DNA from: Blasia pusilla
Taxonomy: Eukaryota > Marchantiophyta > Marchantiopsida > Blasiales
Assembly: GCA_050084515.1 (NCBI GenBank)
Contig: CM114273.1
Coordinates: 31,806,001-31,870,000 of the forward strand
Reading direction: 5' to 3'
Length of the DNA stretch: 64,000 nt
Numbering within the stretch: the stretch's first letter is position 1; each line of letters opens with the position of its first letter. Both the position numbers and the translations under genes were made by a program. Below the pieces are notes generated by a model, which saw only the letters and a list, made by a program, of their open reading frames with translations, was not told where the DNA came from and ran no database searches. Shown in pieces: positions 21,608 to 33,790 of the stretch.

Positions 21608-23282
21608 AAATAGGAGACAACTGAGTTGAGCATGTCATGATCCTAAAATCTCGATCTTTGGTGGCAACACCAAAGAAGACCTGGAAGTGGAAGGGAAAAA
21701 TTTCTGCCAGACACTCATTGATCTACCATGGTAGTTAATACACGTGAGTAGTTGTCGACTATGTTCATTCACTTTCCAGAGCGAGTATTGTACGTTAGTC
21801 AGTGGATATACTTCTTTTGAACAGAAACAAGCCTACTTCTCTTGTGCAGAATCGAGTCTAGCCTGTATGTAGATGGATTGTCTGACTTCGTCCTTCCTGC
21901 TGGGGAGTAGCAAGAGCTGATCCTGTGATGAATTTGGTCTTTACTCAATGGTTACCTAAACATCTGGTGACTTCCATCAGAAGTGGTCTCAGCTTTACCC
22001 CCATACCTCTGAAGCTAGAGTTCTGCAGTGCCTCATCAAAATGCTCTGTACGTTCAGTATAATCTGTGAATGTCCAAACGCTTAATGGGTCACAATGTGA
22101 ACTGCTATTCTGACTGTCTTCATGCCAAGATCATGCAATGGAGTGTCACCAAGTGAGATGGCGCTGAGAGCGCTGTGAACACTGCCAATAACAGGTGGCT
22201 AAATGGAGAGTAGCAGGGTATAATGGAATCAATGTTTCATCAATCATGATAAAGGCTTGGTTTCATCACAAGGCGACACCCCTCAAGTTCAAGCTGTTGG
22301 ACCGATTCAGGGATTGTAAAGATGGATCAGCATTGCAAGATCACTTCAGTAAAATATTCTCATGCCAGGTGAGAGGTAGAAGACCTTTGATGGTTTGGGG
22401 AAGGATGTAAGAGCATGAATAGCATGTGGATGTGTTCACAACCAGCTAGGTCCTTGATAGTAGATGATTATTGATAGTTAGGTACAAAAGGTGTCGATGT
22501 GGTTCTCCTTCAGAGTTAAAGCTATTGCGCTCTTAAGGTGGCTAAATTTTTGCTTATGAAAGTGTTGAGAGATTCAGGAGATACCTGAACTGATAATGGT
22601 AGGCGGTGATCCCACACAATTATGAGTCCTTTGCATGGATGTCACCTGCAACTTGAAGATGTTTTTATTGATCCAGAGCTGCCATAACTGTGCAAGTTCC
22701 TTGGGTGGATATCAGTTGAACTGTAGCACAAATTGTGTTGGTAAATATGAATCCAAATCAACAGTTATGGATCTTGTGTGTGTCAAATGCACGGAGCTGC
22801 AATGAAAAATATAGTAAATTTCAAGTATTCTATGACTTTGAGTGCAGAGTATTTTGTCATGAAGCTCTGTTGTAGCTACTTCTCATGTGAGCCTAGTCAG
22901 AATTTTAAGCTTTGGGTCACTATTGTTCTTCAATTTGGTGCTCAAAAGGCAATGAGCAGTGCTGTATGATAGTGGGTTCGGTTTTGGAGAGTACATTGAG
23001 TCAACTGTAGAATCATCATATTGGGGCACCATATTGCCATCTATTAGAAGTCATGATGTATTTAATGCCAAGAAGAAGTAGCCTTTACTATAATAGCCAG
23101 GATATGATAGACTTCAAAAAGTCTCTGTCTGTGTTAGGTTAAATGGAAAAGTTCAAGGATAGCACCTTGCACATCTGGTTAGATAAAGATATGTAATCTG
23201 GAATAATCTAGAATATTCCCACTGTATAGCTTAATGGAATTGTGAAAAACCTTCTACACAAACTCATTCTGTTGACATGTGA

Positions 23283-23332
23283 GTTGAGGGTTGTCTTCAA
23301 TTCTGTAGTTGAGGGCTGTCTTCAATTTTGTT
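23283..23332. repeat. Tandem duplication, 25-bp unit x2
   Basis: GTTGAGGGTTGTCTTCAATT is repeated next to itself as GTTGAGGGCTGTCTTCAATT, with two or three changes over the unit. Confidence 0.85.
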
Positions 23333-24391
23333 CAAGTTGTATCTTCAGCAGCTGCCAGAGAAGAAGTTACTATTACTCTGGCTTCCTTTCTTGTGGGATT
23401 ATTAGTAGGTTTGGAAGAGATGTGTTTTTGAGGGGTATCGCCGAAGACAAGATAATCTAGGGGGTTTCTATAATGGGGTATGTGCGACTCTGAATTGTAT
23501 TGGGCTGGAGTGGACTGGATGTGGTTGTATGTCCCCAAAACCGGGTCCTCAAAGATTTAGAGTGCATTAAGCTAAGGTTACCATCAGAAAAATAAACCAT
23601 AGCTAGCTTACCATTCTTATTGTATCATGTCAAGTCGAGCAATTTTAGTTGGTGCTCACTAAACAGAGTTCTTACCCGATTTGTTTGGATGAGGCATTAT
23701 ACACAATTCGTGTTTTGGAATATACCATTTTCTTGATAGACAGTAGTCTTGGTATACTGTCTAAACATGTGTTGGGCAAGCAGTGAGCCATTTTGGGGAC
23801 AGTATGTGGTGAATCCACCTGATCATAGATTGAATACACACTGTTTTCATGTTTCAGCTGTTGAAGTGAGGGAAAGGTAGAGGATGAAAAGGCATATGGA
23901 GGAATTTTTACTTTACTACAGATGTACAAGAAATGTGCTTGATAGTGAATGGAAGGATATTCCACTACGATGTGTAGTTGAATAATCTGTTTATGCGTAT
24001 TTACAGGTCGTGATATGTACATAACAATATCAGTCAAACCCAATGTCATTATTGACCTCTGCATACCTGATTGCGCATTTACAGATAGCCACCCTATCGA
24101 AGTACAGAATATAATTTTACATAACAAATAGGTGGATAATTGTGATGGTTACACAAGTTCTTGTCATATACACCTAACCTTAAATTCAGATCACATAGAA
24201 CACTAAACATATTACAAAGAGAACACTCTTCGTGTGGTTAGGCTCCTCCAACCTTTAATGATCAACCTCCTCCAACCAATCAATATGGCCACAAGAAGCT
24301 TTTGGGTGGTATGATTTAGAGGTGAAGTGCTGTCTCGTTCCATTGTCACATCTTGTTCTATAATCTTTATGTACACACAGAAGGTATGTTG

Positions 24392-24584
24392 TACATGTGT
24401 CATCTTCAAGAGGAACCGCCGAAGATCATGCGTTTTGTGTATTTGGATTCATTAAACCATGGATAAAATTGGCCACTGATGAGTAATCATGCGCCCTCAA
24501 AACTAAATTGATGTACGTCTGTCATTTTCAAGAGCAAGAGCAATCGGTGAAGATCACGCCTTTTGTGTATTTGGACCCATCAAA
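24392..24584. repeat. Diverged direct duplication, about 120-bp period
   Basis: A segment reading GTCATCTTCAAGAG...GAAGATCATG...TTTTGTGTATTTGGA recurs about 120 bp later as GTCATTTTCAAGAG...GAAGATCACG...TTTTGTGTATTTGGA. Confidence 0.65.
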
Positions 24585-25192
24585 TGGAAATGCCCGTTCA
24601 TAAACTAACAAACTTAATTCAAGGTTCCAAATAAGAACAATCTTGATATCTCATGCTCCTAGTCACCAATGAATACTTGTGTATTAGTACCATTGTTATC
24701 ACACTATTGACACTCTTTTGATAAGGATATGGTGGTAACACATAATCCATAAAATAGATCTACAAAACAAAAGGCACAACATCTTACAATGGTCTCACTC
24801 CGCCTCTAGCACTTGCCTACTTACTCTTTGGAATGAAGGCCTTATCTAGGCCTAAAAGACACAATGATCCAAACCATGATGCATTAACTCCAAAACTTTT
24901 ACCGTTAGCCCCCATCTATATGTGATGTAATGCAAGTTGGCGATAAATGGACAAGATGGTCCTTTATGGTTAGAGCCTTGTACACCATTGGATGGTCCTC
25001 CCATACGTTACTAGCCCAACTCACCCTCAAACGACACTTCGTAATAGTCGTCACGGCATCCCACTACGCACCATTAATACTGCTAATCATCTATATTGAG
25101 AAATGATTGACAAGGTCAATGCTTGATTACCAATCCGGTTGATAGGTGGTCCATTGCTTCTAATATTCCAATGTGGAACCCATGGGAAAAGT

Positions 25193-25520
25193 CAAGGCCG
25201 CATATAGACAAAGTCTGTGTTCGTGGACATGTCCATGTCCCTGGACTTACGTTTGTACTATAGAAGGACTTGTTCATATAGGTCCCATCTCCCCCTTCTT
25301 TCTCATTCCCTCCACGTCACTTCGTGATCCACTTTTTCTCGTTTCCTCCTCCTCCCACTTTCACTCCCTCCTCCTTGGTTGCCCCGCCCACCCTTGCCTT
25401 GCCTCCACCATGAACTGTAAGTGTGGGCCCCACCTTTCGCCATCCATGTACGTGGACATGTCCAAACTTGTCTGTCCATGTCTGTCTTGGGGACGGACTT
25501 GTCCATTTCTATGCAACATG
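25193..25520 (+). mobile_element. hAT-like MITE copy 1 (about 330 bp)
   Basis: Begins CAAGGCCGCATATAGACAAAG and ends near ATGCAACATG, matching the family defined by the intact copy at 52203-52500. Shared interior: GGACATGTCCATGTCC, an AGGACTTGTYCAT segment next to a GGTCCCA-type motif, a pyrimidine-rich core, and a repeat of the GGACTTGTCCATTTYTRTG block near the right end. No exact 8-bp target duplication remains (GGAAAAGT versus GATACAAC), so this copy is old. Not protein coding. Confidence 0.7.
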
Positions 25521-25869
25521 GATACAACACCATATCACCAACAAGCATGTATATCATACAACTCAGTACCGATCACCATCGTCCAAACCCTCACCATCAA
25601 ACTGTCAGTAGGATGCTCTGGTTGCAACCTCACTATTAACTCATATCATATCATAAACTACTAGCCACTCTTACCACCAAGGGCTATATATATATGAATG
25701 AAAGGGACACCTCTCCATCTTGGACCAATGTATTCCCAAATCCAAAATCATCGCCCAAACCATTATAAAGTATTGTGCTCTTGAATAAGGGACGAGGTAC
25801 CTAAGTCTATACATCTCACCATAAGGCTCAACCAAAATAGATACGCCCTTGGTGTTATCAAAGCTTCCT
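25521..25869. other. Intergenic, no feature seen
   Basis: AT-rich with a short TA run near 25690; no gene, domain or repeat recognised. Confidence 0.5.
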
Positions 25870-26579
25870 TGTTTTTTTCCAAAAAAAGTCTTAAATTTCC
25901 CCTAGAAACCAAATTTCAAAATTGAACATTTTATTAGTTTTCCCTAAATACTAATAAATAAATTTTTTCGATGAAAAAATATATAAGATGTGTGATTGAG
26001 TAACAAATATTTTTCTAAGAGTGAGGATTTTTTTTAAATGAAAAATTTATGTAATTACTCAAACCTTTTTCCCATTCAATTTCTAGCTTAGTATAGGATA
26101 AAATGAAATAAAATTTCAAGAGAATTAAAAAACTTTAGAGATGGCACTCATTGAGAGCTTCTAAAACTGAGCTAACACCCATAATGATTTGACTAAACTA
26201 ATATTTCTGATCTGATTAAGGTTTGAAAAATTTCAAGAAAATTTACTTCCAATCAAGCTTGAAAATTAAAAATATTTTCAAATATTAAATAAACTCCATA
26301 TATTTTAGTAATAACAATATGTCCATTCTTCTATTACTGTACACTATCTCCTTTTTTTTCCCAAACTTGAAAATACATTCTAATTTTCCCTCCAACAAAA
26401 TTCACATTGCAAGTAATTTTCATACTAAGCATCCTTTAAAGAAAAAATTCATTTCTAACTTTACTTATTAGGAGGGTGAATGAATTAGTATGATTCATCC
26501 AAAAATATTTTAGAAAATATTTTTCCCATTTTCCTCCCAACCAAGCTTGAAATTAGAAAAATTATTTAGAAATCAAAGT
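25870..26579 (-). repeat. AT-rich insert, copy A
   Basis: About 700 bp of A/T-rich DNA. Its reverse complement aligns with the insert at about 50640-51630. The clearest match is 26055-26190 against 51250-51385, sharing GGATAAAATGAAAT, CCCATTCAATTT and TTGAGAGCTTC blocks. It abuts the broken end of a minus-strand gypsy fragment at CTCTTTT (26580-26586). No coding capacity. Identity unknown: a decayed DNA transposon or an AT-rich retroelement spacer. Confidence 0.6.
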
Positions 26580-27335
26580 CTCTTTTGTGTTCACGTGGCG
26601 GGTCACATAGGTCTTCACATATTGAGCAAAATCCTCTTTCATGTTTGGCCAGAAGAACCTCTTAGCCAAAACGACCAGCGTGGATTTCTCCCCTTTATGT
26701 CCTAACAAGGGTCCGTCGTGACATTCCACTAACACCTTGGTTCAAAGTCTGCCTTCACCCATATAGATCCTGCTCTACTTTAACCTTAGCAAACGGTGCC
26801 TCAAACTTATGTTGGCCACCTTCTTGCCCTGCTTCGACGTCCTTAGCTACTCACTCATCTCGGTGTCTTTCATGTATTCCTCACGAATCCTTCTTTCCAG
26901 ATCTGTTTCCTTAAGGAACATTGCTCTTAAGACCTGTGTTGTCGATGGCATGTCCTCATCCCTACGACTCAAGGCATCCGGAATGACATTATCCTTCCAT
27001 GGCTTGTGGATCAGTTCCACATTCATCAACGATAAGGTATCATGTCATTGCACTTGTTTTAGTGTCACTCAATCCTTGGTCTCAAAATACTTGAGTGATA
27101 CGTTATCGGTGAATACTCGAGTCTTGTGAAGTCCCACATAGTGACGCCACTTCCTCAAGCAATGGACCACGCGAACAACTCTTTCTCATGAGTGGGCCAC
27201 CTCCTCTCGGTGTTGCTGAGCTTCAGCTCTAACAACTACACATGTGGTCCTCTCATGAGACTAACTACCAACTAACCCTTGACCATGTAGGCCCAAGTGG
27301 CTTCACATAAGGATGGGAGGATCAGCCTCTCAAAG
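26580..27335 (-). pseudogene. Gypsy RNase H and H2C2 integrase-finger fragment
   Basis: Minus-strand pieces match the complete element at 46.7-47.3 kb. A NTERRWPTHEKEL motif comes from RNase H. VELIHKPWKDNVIPDALSRR and MPSTTQVLRAMF come from the connection region. HDGPLLGHKGEKS and FFWPNMKEDFAQYVKT make the zinc-binding H2C2 segment just before the integrase core. Stops and frameshifts are frequent. It ends at 26580, just where the integrase core should begin; the missing half resembles 51631 onward. See the inversion finding. Confidence 0.85.
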
Positions 27336-27479
27336 GTTGCCACTCCTCATAAGGGAAGGATGATCTACACTCTTAGGTCACGTCCTAAAGTTGGTCACAT
27401 ATGACATCTCAAAATAGGGAAGTACAAGACCCCTCTAAGGCCTTGATACTATCTCACCCTACGTCTCATCTACCATGAC
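27336..27479. other. Junction between gypsy fragment and satellite
   Basis: Short unassigned sequence; nothing recognised. Confidence 0.4.
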
Positions 27480-30400
27480 ATTAATCACGCGGGTCCAAAA
27501 AACCACTTAAATATTTTTGAGCTTTTGGTAAAAACTTCCTTTTGGCTTGAAACTTTGCACAAAGTCTATATACATCTTAAGGATCTAGTGTCCCAAATTT
27601 CTAGTCAAGATAAGATCCTTGAATAAGATGGAAATTGAAAATATTCTCTTTTGCTAGAAGGTTAAATCGTGCGAGTCCAAACACCACTTAATTGTTTTTG
27701 GGATTTGGGCCATAACTCCATTTTGCTTGAAACTTTTCAAGAAATCTAGATACATATTGAAAATCAAGTGTCTCAATTTCAAGTTAAGATGAGGTCTTTG
27801 AAGAAGATGGAAATTGGAAAGATCCTCTTTTGATAGAAGGTTTAAATCGTGCAGGTCCAAAAACCACTTAAATATTTTTGAGCTTTTGGTCCAAACTCTA
27901 TTTTACTTGAAACTTTGCATGAAGTCTAGATATACCTCAAGGATTCAACGTCCAAAAGTTCTGGTCAAGAAGAGAGCCTTGAAGAAGATGGAAATTGGAA
28001 AGACCCTCCTTTGCTAGAAGGTTTAATTACATGAGTCCAAAAACCAACTTAAATATTTTTGGGTTTTTTTTATCACAAATCCATTTTTCTTGAAATTTTG
28101 CGGGAAGTCTAAATAAGCCTTCAAAATAAAGTATCCCAAGGTCCATGTCAAGATGAGATCTTTGAACAAGATTGAACTTGGAAAGACCCTATTTTGCTAG
28201 AAGGTTTAATGGCGCGGATCTAAAAACCACTTAAACATTTTTGGGCTTCAATTGGAGCACAATTCCATTTCCATTTTGAAACTTTGCACAAAGTCTAGAT
28301 AAATTTTTGTGAGAAAACGGAGAGTGACAAAATCACTGAAATCTTCATAAAACTTAGAGATACAAAGTGTCCTAGTCCGTCCGTAGGCTCATAGAAGAGC
28401 TTCGATGGAACATGAACATGGAGATAAACCCGACATACGAGAATGCGCTACTGCTGCGGCTCCCGAATATTTCACTACTCGAGAAACTAGGGTTTTTTAC
28501 CTATTTTTTTTCATTTCTATTAATATAAAAATATTGCCCTGCACCCTGATGCAATATAGGGTTAGATAATCCTACTAAAGCTACTCCAGAAATCACTTAC
28601 ATGATATTACTATGACTCCTTCGACGTCTAAGTCGGAACCATCAATCTAGGCTTCTCCTCATACAAGGGGGCCGATCAAATTAATGGTGCTCAGAGAAGT
28701 GAATGTTGAGAATCCAAAAATTTTAAGGATTAAGTACTTAAAAATTTCACGTCAAGATGAGAGCCTTGTACAGATGGAAATGGGAAAGACTGTCTTTTGC
28801 TATAAGGTTAATCGCGTGTGTCCAAAAACCAACTTAAACATTTTTGGGTTTTTTGCCACAATTCCATTTTTCTTGAAACTTTTCGGGAAGTTTAGATGAA
28901 CCTTTAGGATCAAGTGTCACAAAGTTCATGTTAAGATGAGATGATTGGACAAGATAGAAAATCGAAAGATCCTCTTTTGCTAGAAGGTTAAATGGGGTGG
29001 GTCAAAAAACCACTTAAATCTTTTTGGGCTTTTCGTGACAACTCTATTTTTCTTGAAACTTTGTAAGAAGTATAGATACATCTTAAGGATCTATTATTGC
29101 AAAGTTCAAGTAAAGATGAGACCCTTGAATAAGATGGAAATTGAAAAGAGCCTCTTTTGCTAGAAGGTTTAAATCACGGGGGTCTAAAAACCACTTAAAT
29201 ATTTTTGGGATTTTTCTCAAAACTCCATTTTTCTTGAAACTTTTCAAGAAGTCTAGATACACCTTGAGGATTAAGTGTCCTAAAGTTCTGGTCAAGATGA
29301 GATGCTTGAACAAGATGGAAATTGGAAAGACCCTCTTTTGCTTAAAGGTTTAATCATGTGGGTCTAAAAGCAACTTAAACATTTTTGGGATTTGGGTCAC
29401 CACTCCATTTTGCTTAAAACTTTTCAAGAAGTCTAGATACACATTAAGGATCAAGTATCCAAAATTTCAGATTAAGATGAGGTCCTTGAAGAAAATGGAA
29501 ATTGGAAAGATCCTCGTTTGCTAGAAGGTTTAGTGATGTGGGTCCAAAAAGCATTTAAATATTTTTGGGCTTTGAGTAACGACTCCATTTTTATCAAAAA
29601 TTTCCAAGAAGTCTAGATACAACTTAAGGATCAAGTGTTTCCAATTTGAGATAAAAATGAGGTCCTTGAAGAAGATGGAAAATCGAAAGACACTCCTTTC
29701 CAAGAAAGTGTAATTGCATGGGTGTGAAAACCACTTAAATATTTATGGGCTTTTGGTCACAACTCTATTTTACTTGAAACTTTCCAAGAAGTCTAGATAC
29801 ACCTCGAGGATCAAGTTTCCCAAATTTCAGATGAATATGAGGTCTTTGAAGAAGATGGAAAGTGGAAAGATCCTCTTTTGCAAGAAGGTTTAATCGCATG
29901 AGTCCAAAAAGCACTTTAATATTTTTGGGCTTTGGGTCACAACTCCATTTTACTCGAAACTTTTCAAGAAGTCTAGATATACCTTGAGGACTAAGTTTCT
30001 GAAATTTCAGGTCAAGATGAAGTTCTTAAAGAAGGTGGAAAATGGAAGGACCCTCTTTTGGTAGAAGGTTTAATCGCACAGGTCCAAAAACCACTTCAAT
30101 ATTTTTGGGCTTTTGGTTTTGACTCCATTTTTCCTTAAACTTCTTAAGAAGTCTAGATACAACTAGGGGATCAAGTGGCTCCAATTTCAGATCAAGATGA
30201 GGTGCTCGAAGAAGATGGAAATGGAAAGACCCTCGCTTGCTAAATGGGTCCAAAAACCAGTTAAATATTTTTGGGCTTTTGGTCACAAATCTATTTTCCT
30301 TGAAAATATTCAGGAAGTCTAGATAAATCTTAGGGATCTAGTTCCCCAAAATTCAAATGAAGATGAGTCCTTGATCATGTTGAAAAATAGGAATACTTTC

Positions 30401-30870
30401 TTTTGGAAGACGGTTTGACTAGGCAGGTCCAAAAATCACTCAAAGATTTTTATGCTTTTGGTCATAACTCCATTTTCCTTGAAATTTTTTAGAAAGTCTA
30501 GATATACCTTAAGGATCAAGTACCCCAAATTTCAAGTGAAGATAAGGTCCAGGAAGAATGTGGAAAATAGAAAGACCCTTCTTTGGAAGGTCTTATCTTG
30601 TGGGTCTAAAAATCACTTAAAGATTTTTAGGCTTTTGGTTATAACTGTGTTATTCTTGGAACTTTTTAGAATCTCTAGTTACACTTGAGGGATCAAATGT
30701 CCCAAATTTCATGTCAAGATAAGATCTTTGAACGAGATGAGAAATAGAGAGACCTTCTTTTGGAAGAAGGTCTAACGACTCTAATCTTGTGGGTCCAAAA
30801 ACCACTTAAATATTTTTGAACTTTGGGTCATAGATCCATTTTTCTTGCAATTTTCTTGTGAATAAACCTT
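27480..30870 (+). repeat. Satellite-like tandem array, about 180-bp monomer, 17 copies
   Basis: Aligning on the GTCCAAAAACCACTTAA landmark gives starts near 27493, 27675, 27855, 28035, 28217, 28820, 29001, 29182, 29362, 29542, 29722, 29902, 30082, 30248, 30427, 30604 and 30793. Spacing is mostly 180-182 bp (one 166, one 189). Each monomer then has CTCCATTTTNCTTGAAACTT, AAGTCTAGATACA, CTTAAGGATCAAGTG and AAGATGGAAATTGGAAAGA. Divergence between neighbours is high, so the array is old. A solo LTR interrupts it at 28308-28719. The period is nucleosome-sized, as in many plant satellites, but a centromeric role is not shown. Open frames inside are chance. Confidence 0.95.
28303..28724 (-). mobile_element. 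Solo copia LTR with 5-bp target duplication ATTTT
   Basis: The LTR occupies 28308-28719 (412 bp), read on the minus strand. On the plus strand it starts TGTGAG, the complement of the usual CTCACA end. It matches the LTRs at 31565-31975, 37822-38267 and 39722-40133. ATTTT lies on both sides (28303-28307 and 28720-28724). Removing the insert and one duplication restores an ordinary satellite monomer. The terminal CA at one end has become AA. No internal region, so it formed by LTR recombination. Confidence 0.88.
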
Positions 30871-31564
30871 CATACACAACTTGAAAAATAAGATTATCAA
30901 AGAAATATTTGTCAATTTTAGAAAGGAAATGAAATGTTTCAAATGACAAAAGAAAATTTATAAGTAATATTCTCCAAGAGACCCTTTAGAAGCTTACATA
31001 GTACATATATGGTTGAAATTAGCTTTCAATATTTATATTCTTGAAATAATATTATGAGATAATACAAGGAGAATTAGTGAATTAATATTGAATAATATGG
31101 CTTCCAACTAAAGAAAATTTGAAATTTATTTTGTTCGTTTATCTTTTAGAGATGGAAGATAATTTTTTGGAAGGATCTGTAAGGTTAAAATATAATAAAG
31201 ACCACTTAGAAATTAACAATATCCCTCAAATGGACCATAGACCTTTAAAAATTACTAAAAATAAATCAAAAAATACCAAAATTTTAATTAATTATCTAAA
31301 GGTTAAGAAAAATTCAAAAGAGATCCTAATAATAGGATAAGAATGAATAATACCCTTGACTTTCAGATTTTTTAAAATATGGAAATCGCTTTTGAAGGAT
31401 ATTTCCCAATAACAAATGTAGTTTAAGATTATAAATAGATTTTTTTCTCATTATTTCAAGAATATTTCTTTTTTGCATACATTCTCGTATTTTACTAATT
31501 TTTTTGAAATTTTTTTGAAATTTTTTTTTTTATAAAAAATTATTTTGCATTAAAATATGATCAA
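30871..31564. other. AT-rich spacer
   Basis: Very AT-rich DNA between the satellite and the copia 3' LTR. A frame at 31119-31340 (73 aa, Lys/Asn-rich) is what A-rich sequence gives by chance. No family recognised. Confidence 0.5.
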
Positions 31565-31975
31565 TGTGAGAAATCAGAAAGTGATGAAATCACTAAAATC
31601 TTCACAAAACTTATAGATACCAAGTGGCTCTGTCCGTCCATGCGCTCATAGAAGAGCTTCGATGGAACGTGAATATGGAGATAACTGGACATACGAGAAT
31701 GCGCTACCACTACCGCTCCCGACTATTTCACTACTCGGGAAACTAGGGTTCTTTACCTATTTTTCTTCATTTCTATTGATAGAAAAATGTTGCCCCGCGC
31801 CCTGATGCAATATAGGGTTAGATAATCCTAGTAACGCTACTCTAGAAATCACCTATATCATATTACTATGACTCCTCAAACGTCTAAGTCAGAACAATCA
31901 ATATAGGCTTCTCCTCATACAAGGGGGCCGATCAGATTAATGGTGCTGAGAGAAGTGGATGTTGAGAATCCAACA
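31565..31975 (-). repeat. Copia 3' LTR
   Basis: Read on the minus strand it begins TGTTGGATTCTCAACATCC and ends TTTCTCACA, the TG...CA pattern. It is next to a G-rich polypurine tract (GAGGGGGGG on the minus strand), which fixes it as the 3' LTR. Confidence 0.92.
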
Positions 31976-32004
31976 CCCCCCCTCAATATCCACTCTCATG
32001 TGGA

Positions 32005-32535
32005 CTATTGTCTTGGACCAATGCCAAGACCCTTCAGATGTCGGTGAAGTTGATCTCGGCTCAAAGCTTTCGTGAAGATGTACGCACAGTTACCCTCTGT
32101 TGGACAATAGACTAACTTCAAAACCTCTCTCTCGATCAACTCACGAAAAAAATGATACTGGATCTCTATGTGCTTCGTACGAGCATGAAACACACGATTA
32201 TGTGCTATGGCAATGCAACTCTGATTGTCACACCACATTATAGTAGCACTTTCTGATGCTTCTCCTATGTCCTCTAATATCCATCTCAACGATATTGCTT
32301 CACAAGAAGCATAACAAGCCACCTTGTACTCTTCCTCAGTAGAAGAAAGAGCCATTGTAGGTTGCTTCTTGCTGACCCATGACACCACACTTGTTCCTAC
32401 CAAGAAGCAATAACCCAAAACTGATCTCCGAGAATCTGAATCTCCTGCCAAACCCGAGTCACAAAAAGATGTCATTTTCGTCCCTGCTCCATAGGTAATG
32501 CCGTACTCGATAGTGCCTTTGATGTACTTCAACAC
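32005..32535 (-). pseudogene. Copia RNase H domain (open frame, 176 aa)
   Basis: An intact stretch with all RNase H landmarks: KYIKGTIEYGI, FCDSGLAGDSDSRRS (first catalytic Asp), SWVSKKQPTMALSSTEEEY (Glu), WCDNQSCIAIA (Asp), HARTKHIEIQYHF, and CAYIFTKALSRDQLH near the C-terminus (usual ADIFTKAL). It would be the end of the Pol polyprotein. It is cut off from the RT by a frameshift around 32540-32680, so it is not expressed as a normal polyprotein. Confidence 0.9.
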
Positions 32536-32672
32536 ACGTATCCCTACCTACCAATGGTTCTCATGAGGCTTAGTTAAGAACCTACTCAACACTCCCACAA
32601 CGAAGCTAATATCTCGTCTAGTGTTACACAAAAATATCAAACTGCCTACAAGCTTTCTGTACAACTTTTCAT

Positions 32673-33743
32673 CTACCATCGTAAAACATCCTCCATCAAG
32701 AGTTTCAACTCTACCTCCATTGGCGAGACCACTGCCTTACACTCGGTCATCCTGAATGCCTTCAAGATTTCTCTACCATACTTTTGCTGAGAGAGAAAAA
32801 TAGAATCTATCTGCTGCCAAATCTCGAGCCCTATAAAGTAGTGCAAAAGACCTAAATCTGATATTTCAAACTCAGATTTCAACACTCCCTTTATTTCCTC
32901 TTTTTTCTTACTATGGTCTCCTGTAATGATCAGATCATCCATATACAAGACTATCAACATATACATCCCATCTTCGCAAAATACATAAAATTTTTCTTTT
33001 GACGGACTCTTGATGAGACCCTTCTCTCGGAAGAATGTATCTATTCATTGATACCATACCCTTGGGGCTTGCTTCAACCCATACAATGCTCGATGAAGTA
33101 AACACACTTTCTCTTCTAATTTGGGTGTCTCAAAACCTCGTAGTTGAGATACATACACCTCCTCCTTGAGACTCTCGTTCAGAAAGGTAGACTTCACATC
33201 GTATTGGTATACATGCCAACGTTTTGTTCCTGCCACCGCTAGAACAATTCGAATGGTTGTCATCCTTGCAATAGGAGCAAAAGTCTCATAGTAGTCAAAA
33301 CCTTTGATTTGTGCGTACCCTTGTGCAATCAACCTTGCTTTGAATTTATCCAATGTACCGTCCGACTTGTACTTGGTCTTGTACACCCGCTTGGTGCATA
33401 TTATCTTCCTGTCCTTTGGCTTCTCAACCAAAATCCAAGTTTCATTTCTTTGAATAGCGTCCATCTCCATATGCATGGCCTCTCTCCAGTGAGGATGAGC
33501 AAGGGCCTCATCCAAGCATGATGGCTCTTCCACCTTCAAGACCTCTGTCATCAAGGCCATGTTGACGAGATGTGCGGAAGCTCTATTCTCCTTCTCTAGT
33601 CTCTTGGATCTCCTTGGATTTGTAACAACTTCATCAGTTACACGTGGATCCTTACCATCCAAGAGCTGCTTTATCCACTTAGAGTATGACGATCGTAGTT
33701 TACTTAGTAGTAAGAGCCTGCATCCAATCCTAGCTCGCCACAT
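32673..33743 (-). pseudogene. Copia reverse transcriptase (frames 33743-33045 and 32966-32673)
   Basis: The first frame (232 aa) runs from the variable linker (NPRRSKRLEKENRAS) through WREAMHMEMDAIQRNETW, RVYKTKYKSDGTLDKFKARL, GFDYYETFAPIARMTTIR and YQYDVKSTFLNESLKEEVY to LHRALYGLKQAPRVWYQ, where a stop falls. The second frame continues with MLIVLYMDDLIITG, keeping the catalytic YMDD, and LGLLHYFIGLEIW. One stop and at least one frameshift make it inactive, but conservation is high, so death was recent. Confidence 0.92.
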
Positions 33744-33790
33744 GGCTCTTTTGTAGTCGTCCTCTTGTGACGACGATTGATTGATAGAGG

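Larger units (their letters stand above)
21608..25192. other. MAP4K 3' flank and intergenic DNA
   Basis: The first few hundred bases should be the kinase 3' UTR. Beyond that no gene was recognised on either strand; open frames are short and lack domains. It contains a 25-bp tandem duplication (23283-23332) and a diverged duplication (24392-24584). Confidence 0.6.
31565..33790 (-). mobile_element. Ty1/copia element, 5'-truncated, minus strand
   Basis: Order on the minus strand: linker and RT (33743 to about 32673), RNase H (32535-32005), polypurine tract (complement of 31976-31984), 3' LTR (31975-31565, 411 bp). Gag, protease, integrase and the 5' LTR are absent; homology stops near 33790. 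The same LTR family makes the solo LTRs at 28.3 and 37.8 kb and the plus-strand element at 39.7 kb. Left flank is ATCAA; the matching right duplication is lost with the 5' end. Confidence 0.92.

Noticed and set aside
27654-30688. Several 60-86 aa frames in the satellite
   Set aside because: They repeat with the 180-bp monomer on both strands and carry no selection-like pattern; chance frames in tandem DNA.
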